Notes: generated from the sequence alone by a model not told the origin. DNA of 64,000 bases from Blepharisma japonicum (GCA_949751835.1 CATKHK010000017.1:478697-542696), one strand, 5' to 3'; counted from the stretch's first letter, positions 33,131 through 45,338 are shown. Translations and numbers: made by a program.

Positions 33131-33910
33131 TTAGAATAGCTTAGGCGCTACAATAAGCTGTGAGTTAACTGGCCCTAATAATTTCAATTTATCATCAGAT
33201 TGGCATCCAACTTCTTGATAAAAACTTGTCTGAACTCCAGGCATAACCTCAAAAAGCTGATCACCAATATTCAAGACCATTTTCCCACTCTTAAATACTT
33301 TCAATTTCCCTATTTTCCCATGCAAATTCCCATCACTGCTTTTTATTGGCAAAGCTTGAGGCATTTGTACAAAAATCAGCTGGTTTTCTTTCGCTTTTCT
33401 ATTTTCGTCCAATATTTCTTCACTCCGATTCATTTCTGACTCAAAGAAAGGTAGTGTCAAAGGTGTGTATTGGTCTGAGTCTGCATCGGTGATCCATGTG
33501 TTTTCTTCCAGCTCTTTCTTTTGTGCCTGCTCAATGGTTTCTTTTTTTGGCTTGGCCTCAGGCTGAGTTAACGAGAATGCAACCTTTGCGGGGGGTCTTG
33601 ACTTTTTGGTTTTTGGAAACATTGATTGAGGATCTCTTTCTTGCTTACCTGCAAGATAAGTGCTTGATAAAGACTGCTGGAGTTCATGCACAGCTTCGCT
33701 TGCAACTCGTTCTGAGGATGCAAGTTCTGAGGATTTGCGCCGGAGAACCAGTTTAGGAGCTCTTGCGGGAGGAATGACGGGGTTAAATCGCTTTTTTGGA
33801 GATAAAAGTTCTGATTTTGGAGTGAGAATGGACTGCAAACGAGTTGGCAGCTCGCCTTCTCTCTGAGATGGAGTTTTCTTGGAGCTAGCAAATCTGCTTT
33901 CTTGTGCCAT
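33131..33910 (-). CDS. RPC4: RNA polymerase III subunit RPC4 (POLR3D)
   Basis: The 259-aa protein has a basic, Ser/Pro-rich N-terminus (with RFNPVIPPARAPKLVLRRK) and the RPC4 C-terminal domain: LTLPFFESE, LIFVQMPQALPI, then GKIGKLKVFKSGKMVLNIG, VMPGVQTSFYQEVG and the terminal LLGPVNSQLIVAPKL. RPC4 pairs with RPC5 (RPC37 in yeast) in the TFIIF-like subcomplex that governs initiation and termination by Pol III. The frame is intact without TGA. The protein is shorter than the animal subunit, mainly in the N-terminal region. Confidence 0.92.
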   Translation of the reverse strand: MAQESRFASSKKTPSQREGELPTRLQSILTPKSELLSPKKRFNPVIPPARAPKLVLRRKSSELASSERVASEAVHELQQSLSSTYLAGKQERDPQSMFPKTKKSRPPAKVAFSLTQPEAKPKKETIEQAQKKELEENTWITDADSDQYTPLTLPFFESEMNRSEEILDENRKAKENQLIFVQMPQALPIKSSDGNLHGKIGKLKVFKSGKMVLNIGDQLFEVMPGVQTSFYQEVGCQSDDKLKLLGPVNSQLIVAPKLF

Positions 33911-33975
33911 CTGACTATTAATTTAAGTAGGAATTTTACATTTTAATAGATTACGATGTTGTCAATTATTTTCAA

Positions 33976-35379
33976 TTAGTTATTTAATAAGTACACAAAA
34001 TCATTGAAATAGATTTTATTTGTTTCAGTCATTCCAATTTCCCTCAGCATTTTCTTGATTTTTTGTTCTAAAACATCTCCAGACCGATGGATTGCAGTTT
34101 TAATGTCTTCAGAAGTGATAAATCCTTTCCTTTCTACATCAAAATGATTAAATAATGCCCAGATTTCTTCCTTTTGTAAATGATGTTTAGAAGATAAGGT
34201 AGCCGCTAAAAATTCTGAGTAGCTAATTTTTCCTGTTTGATCCACATCAATCGCTCTTATTAGCTCCTTAATTTCTTGTGTCGACAATTGGAGCCCTGAT
34301 TTTTGCAAAGTCTCTTTTAGCAGTTTCACAGAAATTTCCCCTTTATGCTCATCATCTAAATTATAAAAAAGTTCATCCAAGTCTTTTATTTGTCTTAAAT
34401 TTAAATGCTTCACAAGAATGTTTAAAAGCTCTTTTTTGAATAAAGAAATTTTGCTATACTCTTGAAATGACTTAAGTACAGCATTATCTATAAAAGGCTC
34501 ATGGCTGATATTAGTGGAAAACCAATCATGATCGAGTGCTTCTTTCGCAGAAAGCCTACTCGATGGGTTCATGCAGATTAATTTTTTAATTAAATCTCTT
34601 CCTGCATGGGATATAGCTTTCCAACTGTCACATTCCTTATCAAAGCGGCCTGTCTTGATTTTCTTGTAGGCTTCAGAAAGTCTTCTTGAGTAAAATGGCA
34701 ACTGTCCACACAAAATTTGGTACATTATGATGCCTGCGCTTCATAAGTCACATTTGTAATTGTAGGACCCTCTCAGGACTTCTGGGGCTATATAATAAGA
34801 GGTCCCAGAAATTGAGTGGAGATGCTTTAAATTTCTGAACTTTTTCGCAAAGCCGAAATCAATAAGTTTAAGCTCAAAATCGCCTTTCTGCGATTCAAGT
34901 AAAAAATTCTCAGGTTTGATATCTCGATGTACTATTCGGTTATTGTGAAGATAATTTATTGACATTAGGATTTGATGAACTAAAGGCCGAGACTGGGATT
35001 CTGTAAATTGTCCAACTTTTATGATTTTCTGGCCTAGTTCGCCTCCTGGGCAGTATTCGGTGACTATGCTGATTATGTTTGTGTCTTCATAAGCGTCATA
35101 AAATCTTATTATATTGGGGTGACTAACTAGCTTAAGTATCTCAACTTCTCGATTTAATTTTTTCAGCTTATCTTTACTTAGATTTGAGGATTTTTGAATT
35201 ATCTTTATTGCTACCTTGCTGTTTGAGCCAATTTGGCAGGCTTCTCTTACAACTCCATAGTTTCCAGACCCTATAATCTTTCCTAATATATAAACAGATT
35301 CTATTTGAGTTTCATGAATGGCACTTTCTATTACTGGTGCCAATAAGCTCTGGCTCCTTCTGCTTGCATTCTGTCCCAT
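33976..35379 (-). CDS. Calcium-dependent protein kinase (CDPK)
   Basis: The 467-aa protein starts MGQNASR, a good N-myristoylation signal. The kinase domain (about 30-287) has the glycine loop GSGNYGVV (37-44), Lys59, HRDIKPEN (151-158), DFG (174-176) and APE (198-200). The Trp of the conserved DLW is TGA 34743-34741, so under the standard code the kinase would be cut. An autoinhibitory junction is followed by four EF-hands: DDEHKGEISVKL, a canonical DVDQTGKISYSE, DVERKGFITSED and a degenerate fourth (TNKIYFND). CDPKs couple calcium transients to phosphorylation in plants and alveolates; in ciliates they are candidates for ciliary and contractile control. Orientation matches RPC4, 65 nt away. 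Confidence 0.95.
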
Positions 35380-35806
35380 AAATTAATTTTATATTTTTAT
35401 TAGCAGGCTGTTATTTAAAATTAGGGAATCAGAATATGATTTTATGGTATGCAATTAAATTGAAAAACAGAGGTTTTTTTTAAAATGCGTTTGATTTTTA
35501 ATTGGGATATTTCTATTTATGAAATAAATATGTTGATCTTCGGGGATGTCTAAATTGATCTTTAATAGCTTTACTTTGATTTTGGTTTATTTTATATTAA
35601 AATAGAGTTATACAAAACTAAAACATTTGATTTTTGAACTTTTGAATTAATTTTAACAACTTAAGTCCAAACTGAATATGAACTAAAAATTGGGAAAGTG
35701 TCCTTTAATTTTACATAAATATAATGTTTCCTGTGTATTTTTGCCGATATACTCAAATTTATAAACTCTAAAACTCATTTTTAAAATTTAAAGTTTTATA
35801 CTTTTT
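35380..35806. other. Divergent intergenic, 427 bp
   Basis: AT-rich spacer between the CDPK and receptor starts, expected to carry both promoters. Nothing specific recognised. Confidence 0.5.
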
Positions 35807-38800
35807 ATGTACAATTTTACACTTGCTCTTATGGTCATGTACACTTTGGGCCAAATGATAAACATCCCAATACTATACAGTAAATTTACACCAGAACCAA
35901 TAATCGACTTATTACTTCAAGAATACAACTGTACTTACGTCAAGTCTGAGCAATGTAAATCTGATTCAAATACCAGCTATTTTCTTTATTTTATAAATAA
36001 TCTCTCAGATATTGACAATTTGATTTTCAATAATGATTTGATGATTGTTTTTGATACAACTTTTTCATTATCATTATCTGAGTTCTTAAGTTCACGTGCA
36101 AGTTATTATGAATTTATTCAAATCGTGTATGGTTTTTCTACTTCAAATTCAGAACACTTTGTTTATTATACTGAACCGAGTTTTGCTTTAATAAGAAATG
36201 CTATTTTATCTTTTGTTAAAGATTATGGATGAAAAAGAATCGGAGTAATAAAAAGTTCTGAGTATAGCTCAATGGATTTTAGTGAAAATTCAGATAATTT
36301 AGAAGTAATGCAATTTATGGTTTCTGACACTCTATCTTATATTTCACTTCGAAATTTGATTGCTAAGGAAATTAAGTCTCAAGGAGTAAGAATCATTGTT
36401 ATTATAGCAAATACGAATCTATCAGAATTGATTGAGAAAGCATTAATTGGGGCAGATATGAACCAAGAAGGCCAATCATTTATATTTACACATGAAAGTG
36501 CTTGATCTGTTTCTATAGAAGGTGGTATTCTGATCATCCAAAGAGACTATTTGCCAAGAAACTTAGCTGATTATTTGAATTTTCTTATTAATTTGTTAGG
36601 TTCATTTGTAACAGATTTAATGGCATCAGGCCCAATCCAAGGAAGTTTTTCATCAATTAATTTAGATGCAAAATTCTATAATTACTTCATCGAGCTTAAT
36701 CAAGAAGAGTTTTCGATTTTTAACATTCAAAATGGAATGCCTGTAAAGGTTGGATCAATACACAGCAATTCTATTGAATATTCTTCTCAGATTTATTTTC
36801 CAGGAAAGACATTAAACCCTCCGAGTAACTCAAAAATAAAAATTTCGATTAGTGGAGGAGCAGGAGCTTATAATCCTGATGGATATTACAGTTATGAAAA
36901 TGTGTATTGTCACTATGGTTCGATTTTGGCTATAAATCAGATAAATAATGATCCTCAAATTTTGTCAAATTTCGAGCTCACTTTTACAAATATTTCAGAT
37001 TGTGGGAGTACAATTTTTGATTATAATTATGCTTATAATTGCTTCCATAAGCATTTAGCAGAACTGGGCGAATTCCACATCCCAGCCCATTTAACACCAA
37101 TGGCTCTAGGGACAGTTGAGGTATTTCAAGCTTTAAATATTTCAATCCCAATTATTGGAACCCAAACTTCGAACATTATGAGCAGTCTTAAATATTATCC
37201 ACAATACGCAAGAGACGCGTTTTCAAACTCATATACCGGTGCAGCGATTTCAATGATGTTTGCTTCTTTTGGAATTAAAAAATGCTCCCTACTATATTCT
37301 GATAATATCTGGGGAAATGATTTTAAAAGTCAATTCGAAATTGAATGTAAAAATTTAGGCATTAAAATTTTAAATGTCAATAGGACAATTCCAATTGGCT
37401 TTAACGGCACTGATTTGGGCCCATTATTAGAAATCATTAGTTTAAAAACAAGATATGTAGTCATCGAAGTAGTTGATCCAGATTTGTTTTATATTTTTGA
37501 AGCTCTCTATGACTTGGGGCTGAGAAACAGAGACCTTTATTTTGCAATAGGCGACTCCACTGTCAGCGTATCAGATTTTAATATTTCGCAAATTGGGGCT
37601 ATTTCTTATATGAAAAGAAAAGAAATGCTTATTGATGCCATTACTGCAGGATTTCTTTCATTTTATGGTAGCTTTGGAGAGCAGGTAAGGGAGAGTCTTC
37701 TTGAGCAATATGGATTTATAAATGATTACATGTGCCTCTTCTTCGATGCTGTTTATCTTGGGGCACGAGCTATTGATTCTTTGATTAATCAAGGCATCAA
37801 TTTGACAAGCCAAGCAATTCAAATGCAAGTAAGAAATGTTCATTTTCAGGGATGCGCTGGCAGTATACAAATTAATGTGAATGGAAACGATAAGTTGTCA
37901 ACACAATTGCTTATTTCAAGCATTATTGAAGTAAATTCAACTATTAAAATGCTTAATCATGGAATTTACGACCCCTCGCAAGTAGTTATTTATCAAGTCC
38001 TTTCCCCCTTCAACTGGAGCATAAATGGGAAATTTCCAGCAGATATCATTGGCTCTGACTGGCCTTGCCCTTTTGAGACTAGTAAAACTAAAAATTTCAT
38101 CCTTGGGTATATAATATGTGCAACTGTAATAGTTTTTCCTCTTATATTAGGCCTTTGTGGAGTTTATAAATACTATCACTATGTTTGCACGAGATGCTTC
38201 CCAGCCCTTGATACTGTTCAAGAAGAAACCATAATGGACAATATCCTCTATATAATTATGTTTCTAGAAAATCTCCAGTATATAGCCATTGGCCCTGATA
38301 TTTCTGAAGTGTTTCCTCAATTATCATCGCTATCTAAATTGACTATAATTGACTTGAAATACGCAGTGAAGAATTGAAATATTTGGAATCAAATTACTTT
38401 TATGGCTGTTATTTCTTTTATCTGATTTATATTGCTTCTGCAACGAATATTTAAAATCGGTAATAATGCAAATATTTGGCTCACATATATAACTCATGAG
38501 CTGGGCGTGTATTTTTTGCCTATTATAGGAGAGCTTCTATTTTTGCCACTAACTTATACACTTTTTACCGCTTTCCAGTGCACAAAAAGTATTGGTGATA
38601 ATATTACAGACAGTTTTCATAATAAAGACTGCAATACATTTTGCTGGAATGGCTCTCATATGGGCTATATAATACTGTCATCTGCTGCTATTTTGTGCTA
38701 CTTACCTGCAAGTTTGTGCTTTAGACCACTTTGATGAGAAGAAAACGATGATATAGTTTTCCACTTTAGAGAGCAGCCAATCCATTCTGTAGCTAAAAGT

Positions 38801-39229
38801 TTCTATCAGATTTTACTTATCTTCCTTAATTTGGTAATTCTTCCTGCTTCAGAGGCTGCGTTTACAGCCTTCTTTATAGCTTTGCTTGTGGTTGTTGAGA
38901 TTTGAGCAATTTTTAAAAAGCCATATAACTATTATAGAGCTTCGCTTTGATGTTCTATTTTTATTATTTGTGTATTGTGGACCGCATGCTCTTCTTGATT
39001 AAGGAAAATAGATATAATACTAGCAAGATGGCTACTTTTAGTAGGAATAAGTGGGTCGATTATTTTTGGAATTATTTATCAATGACTCCGCATGCCATCG
39101 CTATTAGAGTCTCCTAAAGGACGTGATATTGTAAAGCTATTTCGATTTGAATTGTCAAAGATGACAACTTTTGAAGCTGGCATTGATAGCAGTATAAAAT
39201 ACCACATTACTAGCAATAAAGAGAACTAA
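35807..39229 (+). CDS. Receptor-like protein: PBP1/ANF ligand-binding domain plus C-terminal transmembrane bundle (1140 aa)
   Basis: One frame from ATG 35807 to TAA 39227-39229 with many TGA Trp codons. A hydrophobic N-terminus may be a signal peptide. Residues about 1-340 look like a degenerate extracellular lobe. About 345-745 resembles a PBP1 (Venus-flytrap) ligand-binding domain: GSILAINQINNDPQIL, ISIPIIGTQTSN, AISMMFASFGIKKCSLLYSD and YDLGLRNRDLYFAI. From about 764 to 1094 there are roughly seven or eight hydrophobic spans, ending in a short cytosolic tail. This is the layout of class C receptors (GABA-B/glutamate type), though the membrane part shows no motif that proves GPCR identity. 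Ligand unknown. The many N-x-S/T sites in the front half fit an exported domain. Confidence 0.72.
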
Positions 39230-40055
39230 TTATAAAGCTCTTTTTCATCAAGATTGTATAGCAGAATTTGCTCTAGCACTATATAATCTAATCAAAGGAT
39301 ATTTTTAAATTCTATCTTAATAGATAAATAAATTATATTAATAAGAATAATATTAAGTATTAGCTTAGATACTCCAAGCACTAAAGTTTGTTTTCTATGT
39401 GATTATATATTACATTAATAAAGGGCTTCGCTATTGAACCCTCAAATAAAATAAAGAATCAGGAATATTTACAAAAAAGCAATAAATTATACGCTTATAT
39501 CTAAATTTTGAAATTCTCTCTGCTATAATCAAGTTGCAGATGCTATATTAAGGTTATAATAGGATAATATATTATTTTACTGGGGGGGCATCTTTCTTAT
39601 AATGTCTAAACTTTTCAGCTTTTTAGCACCCCAACCAACAATATTGAAGATAATTTTTTTTGAGGATCAAGACACTGATATGGATGGCAAGATAAGTATG
39701 CAAATTCTCGAAAAATGGATGAAAAAGGATATCGACGGTTTGAAAACACTAGGGTGGTACATGAAGATCTAATCAGACGAATTTTAAAATAATTGAACAG
39801 AAATATGTTGATGAAGACAGAAATGTCGATTATTTTTTTCACTTGTTTTTTGCATACAGATATCTTGATAGATATCACTTTGGAGGAATTGGGGTTGGAA
39901 ATTTAAGTGAGATTGTTGGCGAATAGGGTTGGACCGAATAAGATATTTGGGAATGGTTTCACAGATAGTTTTAGAAAAATATAAATAAGAAATTATGTTT
40001 GAATTTTGACTCATTAAAGTAAATCGCATATTAATTCACAATATTGACTAGCTTA
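39230..40055. other. Convergent intergenic with a short degenerate coding relic
   Basis: Mostly AT-rich. From 39602 an ATG frame of about 55 codons contains DQDTDMDGKIS, which is EF-hand-like. It is followed in another frame (39,780-39,925) by protein-like text such as VDYFFHLFFAYRYLDRYHFG. Together they may be a small decayed gene. A run of seven G at 39,582-39,588 is unusual here. Confidence 0.3.
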
Positions 40056-42119
40056 TTAAATTATCTTTTGATAAAAAGCCATATATTCAAATGCTTGGCT
40101 TAATTGGTTTGCATCTTCTTTTTTCTCATTGTAGTCCACCAAAACTCCATCTTCGTTTTTTATATAAGAAATATAATTACCTTCTTTAGAAATAATTTTT
40201 CCAAAAATCTCATAATTTACACCATAAAAGTTGATTCTTTCACCAAAACTAATTTGTTTGCTTTCGCTGCATAGGACAATTATCTCATGAGAGATTATTT
40301 CCTTTGTTATTATTTTTGAATCAACAGGCTTGCAGCAAACTTCACAATATAGCTTATTATCACCTGTAAATCATTCAGTTCTTTTTAAGGAGTCTAGATA
40401 ATCTTGAGTATTTACAAAATTTGGAATTAAAATAGAAAATTCTATATTTTCAGGCAAAGAGGTTTGGTGATAATTTTTGCAGATCATTCATTGAGATTTA
40501 ATAAGTGAAAAAATATTACTGCCTGCAAGATCTAGGAGCTCACCAGCAATCATATTTAGCATACTTTGGCAATTTAATTCATTATTTTGAAAAAACTGAT
40601 TATAAATTACTATTGGATTTATTTTTTCAAATTCATTCTTTAGCTCATTTATATATTCTCCAGCTAAATCATCTCGCAGCATAGTAATGCTCTCATAGAG
40701 AGAAGAGAATAAGGGTGTTTGGACATAACCTATGATTTCTCTAAAATTAGGTATAGTTGATACAATATGCAAAAGAGATCTTATCGAAGATATAAATCCT
40801 TTATCTTGCACTGCAGAGTCGAGGCTTATTGTTTTAAATGTGCTATATACTTTTGAAAAAGAAAATTCATGAATTTCTTTCAAGGCTGAAGGCAAATCTA
40901 ATGAATTGCTTATGATTTTTTCAAGACTTTTGATCTTTTTGTCTAAAATATTTACTTGCTTGGATGAGATAAAGCTTAATCTTTTTATACAAAATTCAAT
41001 TTTGTCATTAAATTCATCTTCAAACTCATCAAAGGATTCAGATATAATTTCTTTCAAGTACTCGTTATCATTTACAAAATTTTTCTGGCTTTCTATTAAA
41101 TTTTCCATTTCTTTATAATTAATAATTAAATCATCAGTTTTTTGGTTAAAATTTTGAGCAATGACTTCAAAATCTTTTTTTATTTTTTCAAAATAACTGT
41201 CAACTTCATTCAATTTAAACTTATTTCTATCTATATATTCACTAATTTCATTAATGCTCTGAATAGTAAGATCAGCTTCATGCTTAAATTTATCATTAAT
41301 TTGCTTTTGAATTGAAATTTCTGAGTCTAAATACTTTAAATGATCTTCGAAGATGTTGCTTTTCTTTGACAGTAAATTATTATTTTCTTCAATCCTGTGC
41401 ACATCTTTTTCCAAGCTTGCTATTTTTTCTTTCATACAAAGTAGTTCATTTTTCATAAAATCATTTTCTGTGTCAATAAAACTATCCTTATTTAAGCTCC
41501 AAACACTTGTTTCATCAACTGATTTTAATTCCTCTTCTATTTCTGTTGTCGTAGAGATTTGCACTGATAAAATATCATCATGAATTTCATCAATATTTTG
41601 TGTAAAATTTTGGATTTGATAGTTTTTTCTTAAAAAGCAAGCAACAGCAGGAAATTTGATTTCTTTTTTTATCAATGCTTTTGCTTTTGATCCTGAGCAG
41701 TCTTTTCAAGCTTCTTTATTTAAGCATCAAAGGAATTTATTGCTATTCAAAGTTGAAAATAATGAGATTTGTATATAGTTTTCTGAGTCATCTTTCCAGT
41801 CATCAGCGTTTTTGATAGCATAAAATGCTATTGGCTTGGCATTTTCAGGCCAGAAAATATTTTCAAGTGCTGGAAAAATACTTTTTCATTGATTTTTGTG
41901 TTTTTCAAAAATAGAATTTATTCAATTCAGTGGATTATCATAATTTTTAATTCAGTATTTTCTTCGGACTTTTTCAATTGATGCAAAATCAATCCCAAAT
42001 GAAAAAGATACTTCAAATAGTCTTTTAAGCAATTGATCATTAGTTGGTAAAGTAATATAGCTATTGATTGTGGACAGAACTCATATAGCAATTCTGATAG
42101 GTTCATTTATGCTTTCCAT
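40056..42119 (-). CDS. USP-like protein with apparently inactivated catalytic residues (687 aa)
   Basis: One frame from ATG 42119-42117 to TAA 40058-40056 with about nine TGA Trp codons. Residues about 200-420 are a coiled coil. The C-terminal third has the order of a ubiquitin-specific protease: a Cys-box-like DKGFISSIRSLLHI (about 440) followed by LRDxL-type helices, a QSMLNMIAGELLDL helix, a zinc-knuckle half LYCEVCCKP (about 590), and GNYISYIKNEDG...VDYNEK...AFEYMAFYQK at the end. In active enzymes the Cys box reads N-T-C-[FY]-[MI]-N-S and the His box G-H-Y; here the Cys aligns with Gly and the His with Asn. If right, it is a pseudo-deubiquitinase, perhaps a ubiquitin-binding scaffold. 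Alignment was made by eye. Confidence 0.6.
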
Positions 42120-42534
42120 GTTAAATATGAATAGGCAGAATAAATTGCTTTGCAAGCTTGATTTTTTTAGACATGGATTTACTAGGTTTACTTTAAATTT
42201 TATATATAAACTTGACAGCTATTTTAAATATTGACTCCAAGTCGCTTGATATATCAGATACTCAATCAAAAAATACAATTATTTTCAAGATATTCTTGCA
42301 TTGGCATAGTTTTAATTAAAACATTTATGAGCTTTTATCTTTTTTAATCTTCTTTTCTATTCTTTATCTATTTATTCAGTGTTTATTCATTTAATTTTTA
42401 TGAATTAAAGAGCATACTATCTTTATAAAAATAGCTAGAAAAAATCAGTTTATACTATGAATGAAGTTTTCATTACTCTGATCCGATCTCGTTAAAATAA
42501 ATGGAAATGAATAATAATATCAAAGCAGCGATCA
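42120..42534. other. Intergenic, 415 bp
   Basis: AT-rich 5' flank of the USP-like gene; it should contain its promoter. Nothing else seen. Confidence 0.5.
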
Positions 42535-42840
42535 TGTATTAAAAGTTCTCATAATCGGAGACTCTCTTGTTGGTAAAAATGCATCATTAAATCGGCTCAT
42601 TGATAATAACTACAACAATAAATACAGTGCTTGCATACTACTTGAACTCTTTGTAGCGATGCCACCTCAACTTAAGCTTTTTTGTAAATAGCTCTAGAAT
42701 ATAACCAATTCCAAATAAGATATAATAACTACAGAATTTATTTACATAGAATCGATATAACTACTAAGTTTCGCATTGAGAAAGTAGCTCTAATATATGA
42801 AATAACAAAATCCAGGTATACTTATGCACAGAAGGGGTTG
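42535..42840 (+). pseudogene. Relic of a Rab/Ras-type small GTPase
   Basis: In one frame from about 42535 the reading is VLKVLIIGDSLVGK followed by NASLNRLIDNNY and NNKYSA, the beta-1/P-loop/alpha-1 pattern of Rab GTPases (GDSxVGK-[ST]-S). The P-loop Ser/Thr is Asn. The frame soon ends at TAG near 42,690. At about 42,770-42,820 another frame reads VALIYEITKSRYTYA, like the VYDIT-x-x-x-S-F strand. Switch II (DTAGQE) is not found. No start codon is present. This is a decayed fragment, not a functional gene. Confidence 0.4.
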
Positions 42841-43362
42841 ACTTCGTAAAAGCACTAAATTCTTAAAGAAGAAAGATATAATATATTTTCTAAAAGCAAG
42901 AAAATTTCATGAAAATGGCTTAGCGTTTGAGAAATCTACAAGGCAATGTATCAGGTATTGTTGTCTCAGCTTGCATTCTCTTCGAACTATAGTAATGAAT
43001 TTTTCAATAATTAATGAGTATAGTAATAATTCTGTAATTAGAAGCTCTAAGGCAATATAATAAATAAGCAATATTAATAGGGAATAATATTGATAGACAA
43101 ATCCAAAAGTCAAACTTAATTAATTACCTTAAGGAAGAGTAAAATATAAAACTTTAAATATATCAATTTATACTAAAGTAATTTATCCTATCAAAGAATT
43201 AATTAATATATACAAAAATAAAATCCAAAAGGAAATTATTAATTTTATATGCATTCCCAGTAATTTAAATCATACTTTCAAAATACATTAAAAATATTCT
43301 TATGTAAAAATATAATGTTAGTTTAAAATATAGATCTAAACTGTAATAGCATCGTTTTTAGT
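42841..43362. other. Intergenic, 520 bp
   Basis: AT-rich; a 68-codon minus frame at 42907-43113 has a hydrophobic composition but no support as a gene. It includes the 3' flank of the Myb gene. Confidence 0.45.
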
Positions 43363-44010
43363 TTAAATCTCTTGAAATTTTGCTTTTTTGAGAGCAAGCT
43401 GCTTCTCTATAATTTTGCTGAATTTTTTAAGCATGCAAAGCTTTTCTTTTTGATTTTTTTCTTCCTGACCATCCATATTACTTTCACAAGGCTTTATTGT
43501 TAAACATTTATCATTTATTTTTTGGCTTGAGTTGCTATTCAAATAACTTGCAAAAAAACTGTCAACAATTGCTTCATCATCTTCTCTTTCTCAATGATTG
43601 ATTGATAGCTCGTCTGAAATCAATTGAAATCTTCTCTCTTTTTTATGTGTTAGCTCTTGAATTAGATTCATTTTCTCAGTAAGTGACATTCTTTTTTTCA
43701 AACTGTAAAAATGGTTCTTCACAGAAAATGTGCTCCTGTCATTAAAAAATCCAGCTATGACGCTTCAATTTGCTCCAAAAACTTTATAAAGTTCAATAAG
43801 GAAAAAGTTTTCCTCAGTATTTCATCTTACTTTTAAATCTCGCTCTTCAGTGATGAGCTTTAATTTACGGTTGGACTTCTTTTTAAAAGAACCTCTTTCT
43901 TGCTGGCTGTGGCATTGAAAAGCACTAACAGAGTTTCCTAATTCTACTTTGTAAGAAGAATTTTCAAGGTGTGACCCTTGGTCTGTATGATTACCATAAT
44001 GGCCTTCCAT
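43363..44010 (-). CDS. Single-repeat Myb/SANT-domain protein (215 aa)
   Basis: ATG 44010-44008 to TAA 43365-43363 with three TGA Trp codons. A single SANT/Myb repeat spans about residues 62-112: VRWNTEENFFLIELYKVFG, NWSVIAGFF and KNHFYSLKKR. Two of the regularly spaced aromatic core Trp (W63 and the NW) are TGA codons, so the domain exists only under the reassigned code. The rest is charged and Lys/Glu-rich, with a basic run before the SANT (KKKSNRKLK). It may bind DNA or histone tails. Single-Myb proteins include telomere-binding factors, but nothing here shows that role. Confidence 0.75.
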
Positions 44011-44855
44011 TTTATTATAAAGCTATTATGAAAAATTTTACAGTCTCTTTTAAGTTTCGGCTCCTTTGAAAAATAGAAATCAATTATATATAATACCAAA
44101 ATGGCATTATAAAAAGGTCCAACATATTAATTATAAATACTCAATATTTAAAGCTTAATTAAGACTAATACTCGAATGATTTTCAGGATGTTTATTTGAA
44201 TTTAACTCGATCGAGATTATAAATTTGAATTTAAATCAAAATGGCTAATTTTATTATCTTCACAAATTTATAGGATATACAGGCATTTAAATGATGAGGA
44301 TCTTGGGTTCAAAAAACTGTATTTTAATGCAAAACTTGGTATTTTAGCTAATTAAGTGTATTTATTTTAAGAAAATACTGAAGTCAAAACACTCAAAATT
44401 TAAATTTATAACAGAAAATTTCCTTATGAAAACCGACAAAAATAGGGCATAAAGCATGGTTGATTCTATTGAAATATTTAAACAGGCTATCATTATACTA
44501 GTGATTGCATTTGGATGAGATTATATTTATGTTATTATTGTATAAAAGATTTACTTATAATATTATGTTTTGAAGGAATTATGTGCTATTATCAATAAGC
44601 TTATTTTTGCCCACAAAGCAATCAAAATCAAAGGATTGCACAGTAATAGAGAAATTCGCTTATAATCATCGATTAAATTAAATGATTTACTTTATTGCAA
44701 GCTAAATCAATTTAACTTAGCTTAATGCTTTTATTTATTATATAAAAAAATACCAAAATAAACTTCTTATCGGATTTCTTTGGCTTTTACTAAAATAAAT
44801 ACAAGTGCAAAAATTAATATAAAAACCTTTATATAATATATATTTTATCATTTTT
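44011..44855. other. Intergenic, 845 bp, nothing recognised
   Basis: AT-rich, no frames or repeats. It marks the change from the intact gene-bearing part to the subtelomeric family region. Confidence 0.5.
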
Positions 44856-45338
44856 ATGTTATGAGAAAAATTGAAATTGATCATTTTACAGTCAAATTTA
44901 ATAAGCATAAATTCATTTCAATTACTAAGAGAATTTCCAGCAAGATATTTAGGGCAGCTAAATCCAGATTCTGGAGTATGAATCTCTGATTGCAGTTGCA
45001 TCGAGCTCCAGAAGCGCTGGCAACACATTAATTACATAATCCAATTGCTATATCCTTTGCAGTCAAATGCAAAGTGGATCATAAAAAACATTGCAAAATC
45101 CTTTTCTTATACACCTTTCAAGCAAGCTTCATCAGAAGGAAGTTTTCCTTTTGTGCATTATCTATATAAAATATTGGGCATTAAATTTGACATAAAAAAT
45201 TTCTCGTCTGAATTGGTATTTGCCTTTTTGAGGTTTGAATTAAGCATTTTCCAAAAATTAGGGCTTTTTGGGAATCTTTGTAAATATATCTACCGAGATT
45301 TTGCTTGTTGAGCTGCACAATTAAAATTACTTTTTTAG
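44856..45338 (+). CDS. Hypothetical protein or decayed gene (160 aa)
   Basis: Reading TGA as Trp, an open frame runs from ATG 44856 to TAG 45336-45338, with three TGA codons. The sequence is helical, aromatic-rich (Phe, Trp, Tyr) and Cys-poor, with no known motif. No paralogue is seen in the window. Without the TGA reassignment only an 88-codon piece would remain. The gene sits alone in a gene-poor stretch. It could be a chance frame or a remnant. Confidence 0.35.

Noticed and set aside
42907-43113. 68-codon minus frame
   Set aside because: Leu/Ile/Tyr-rich text typical of AT-rich spacer DNA, with no paralogue or domain.
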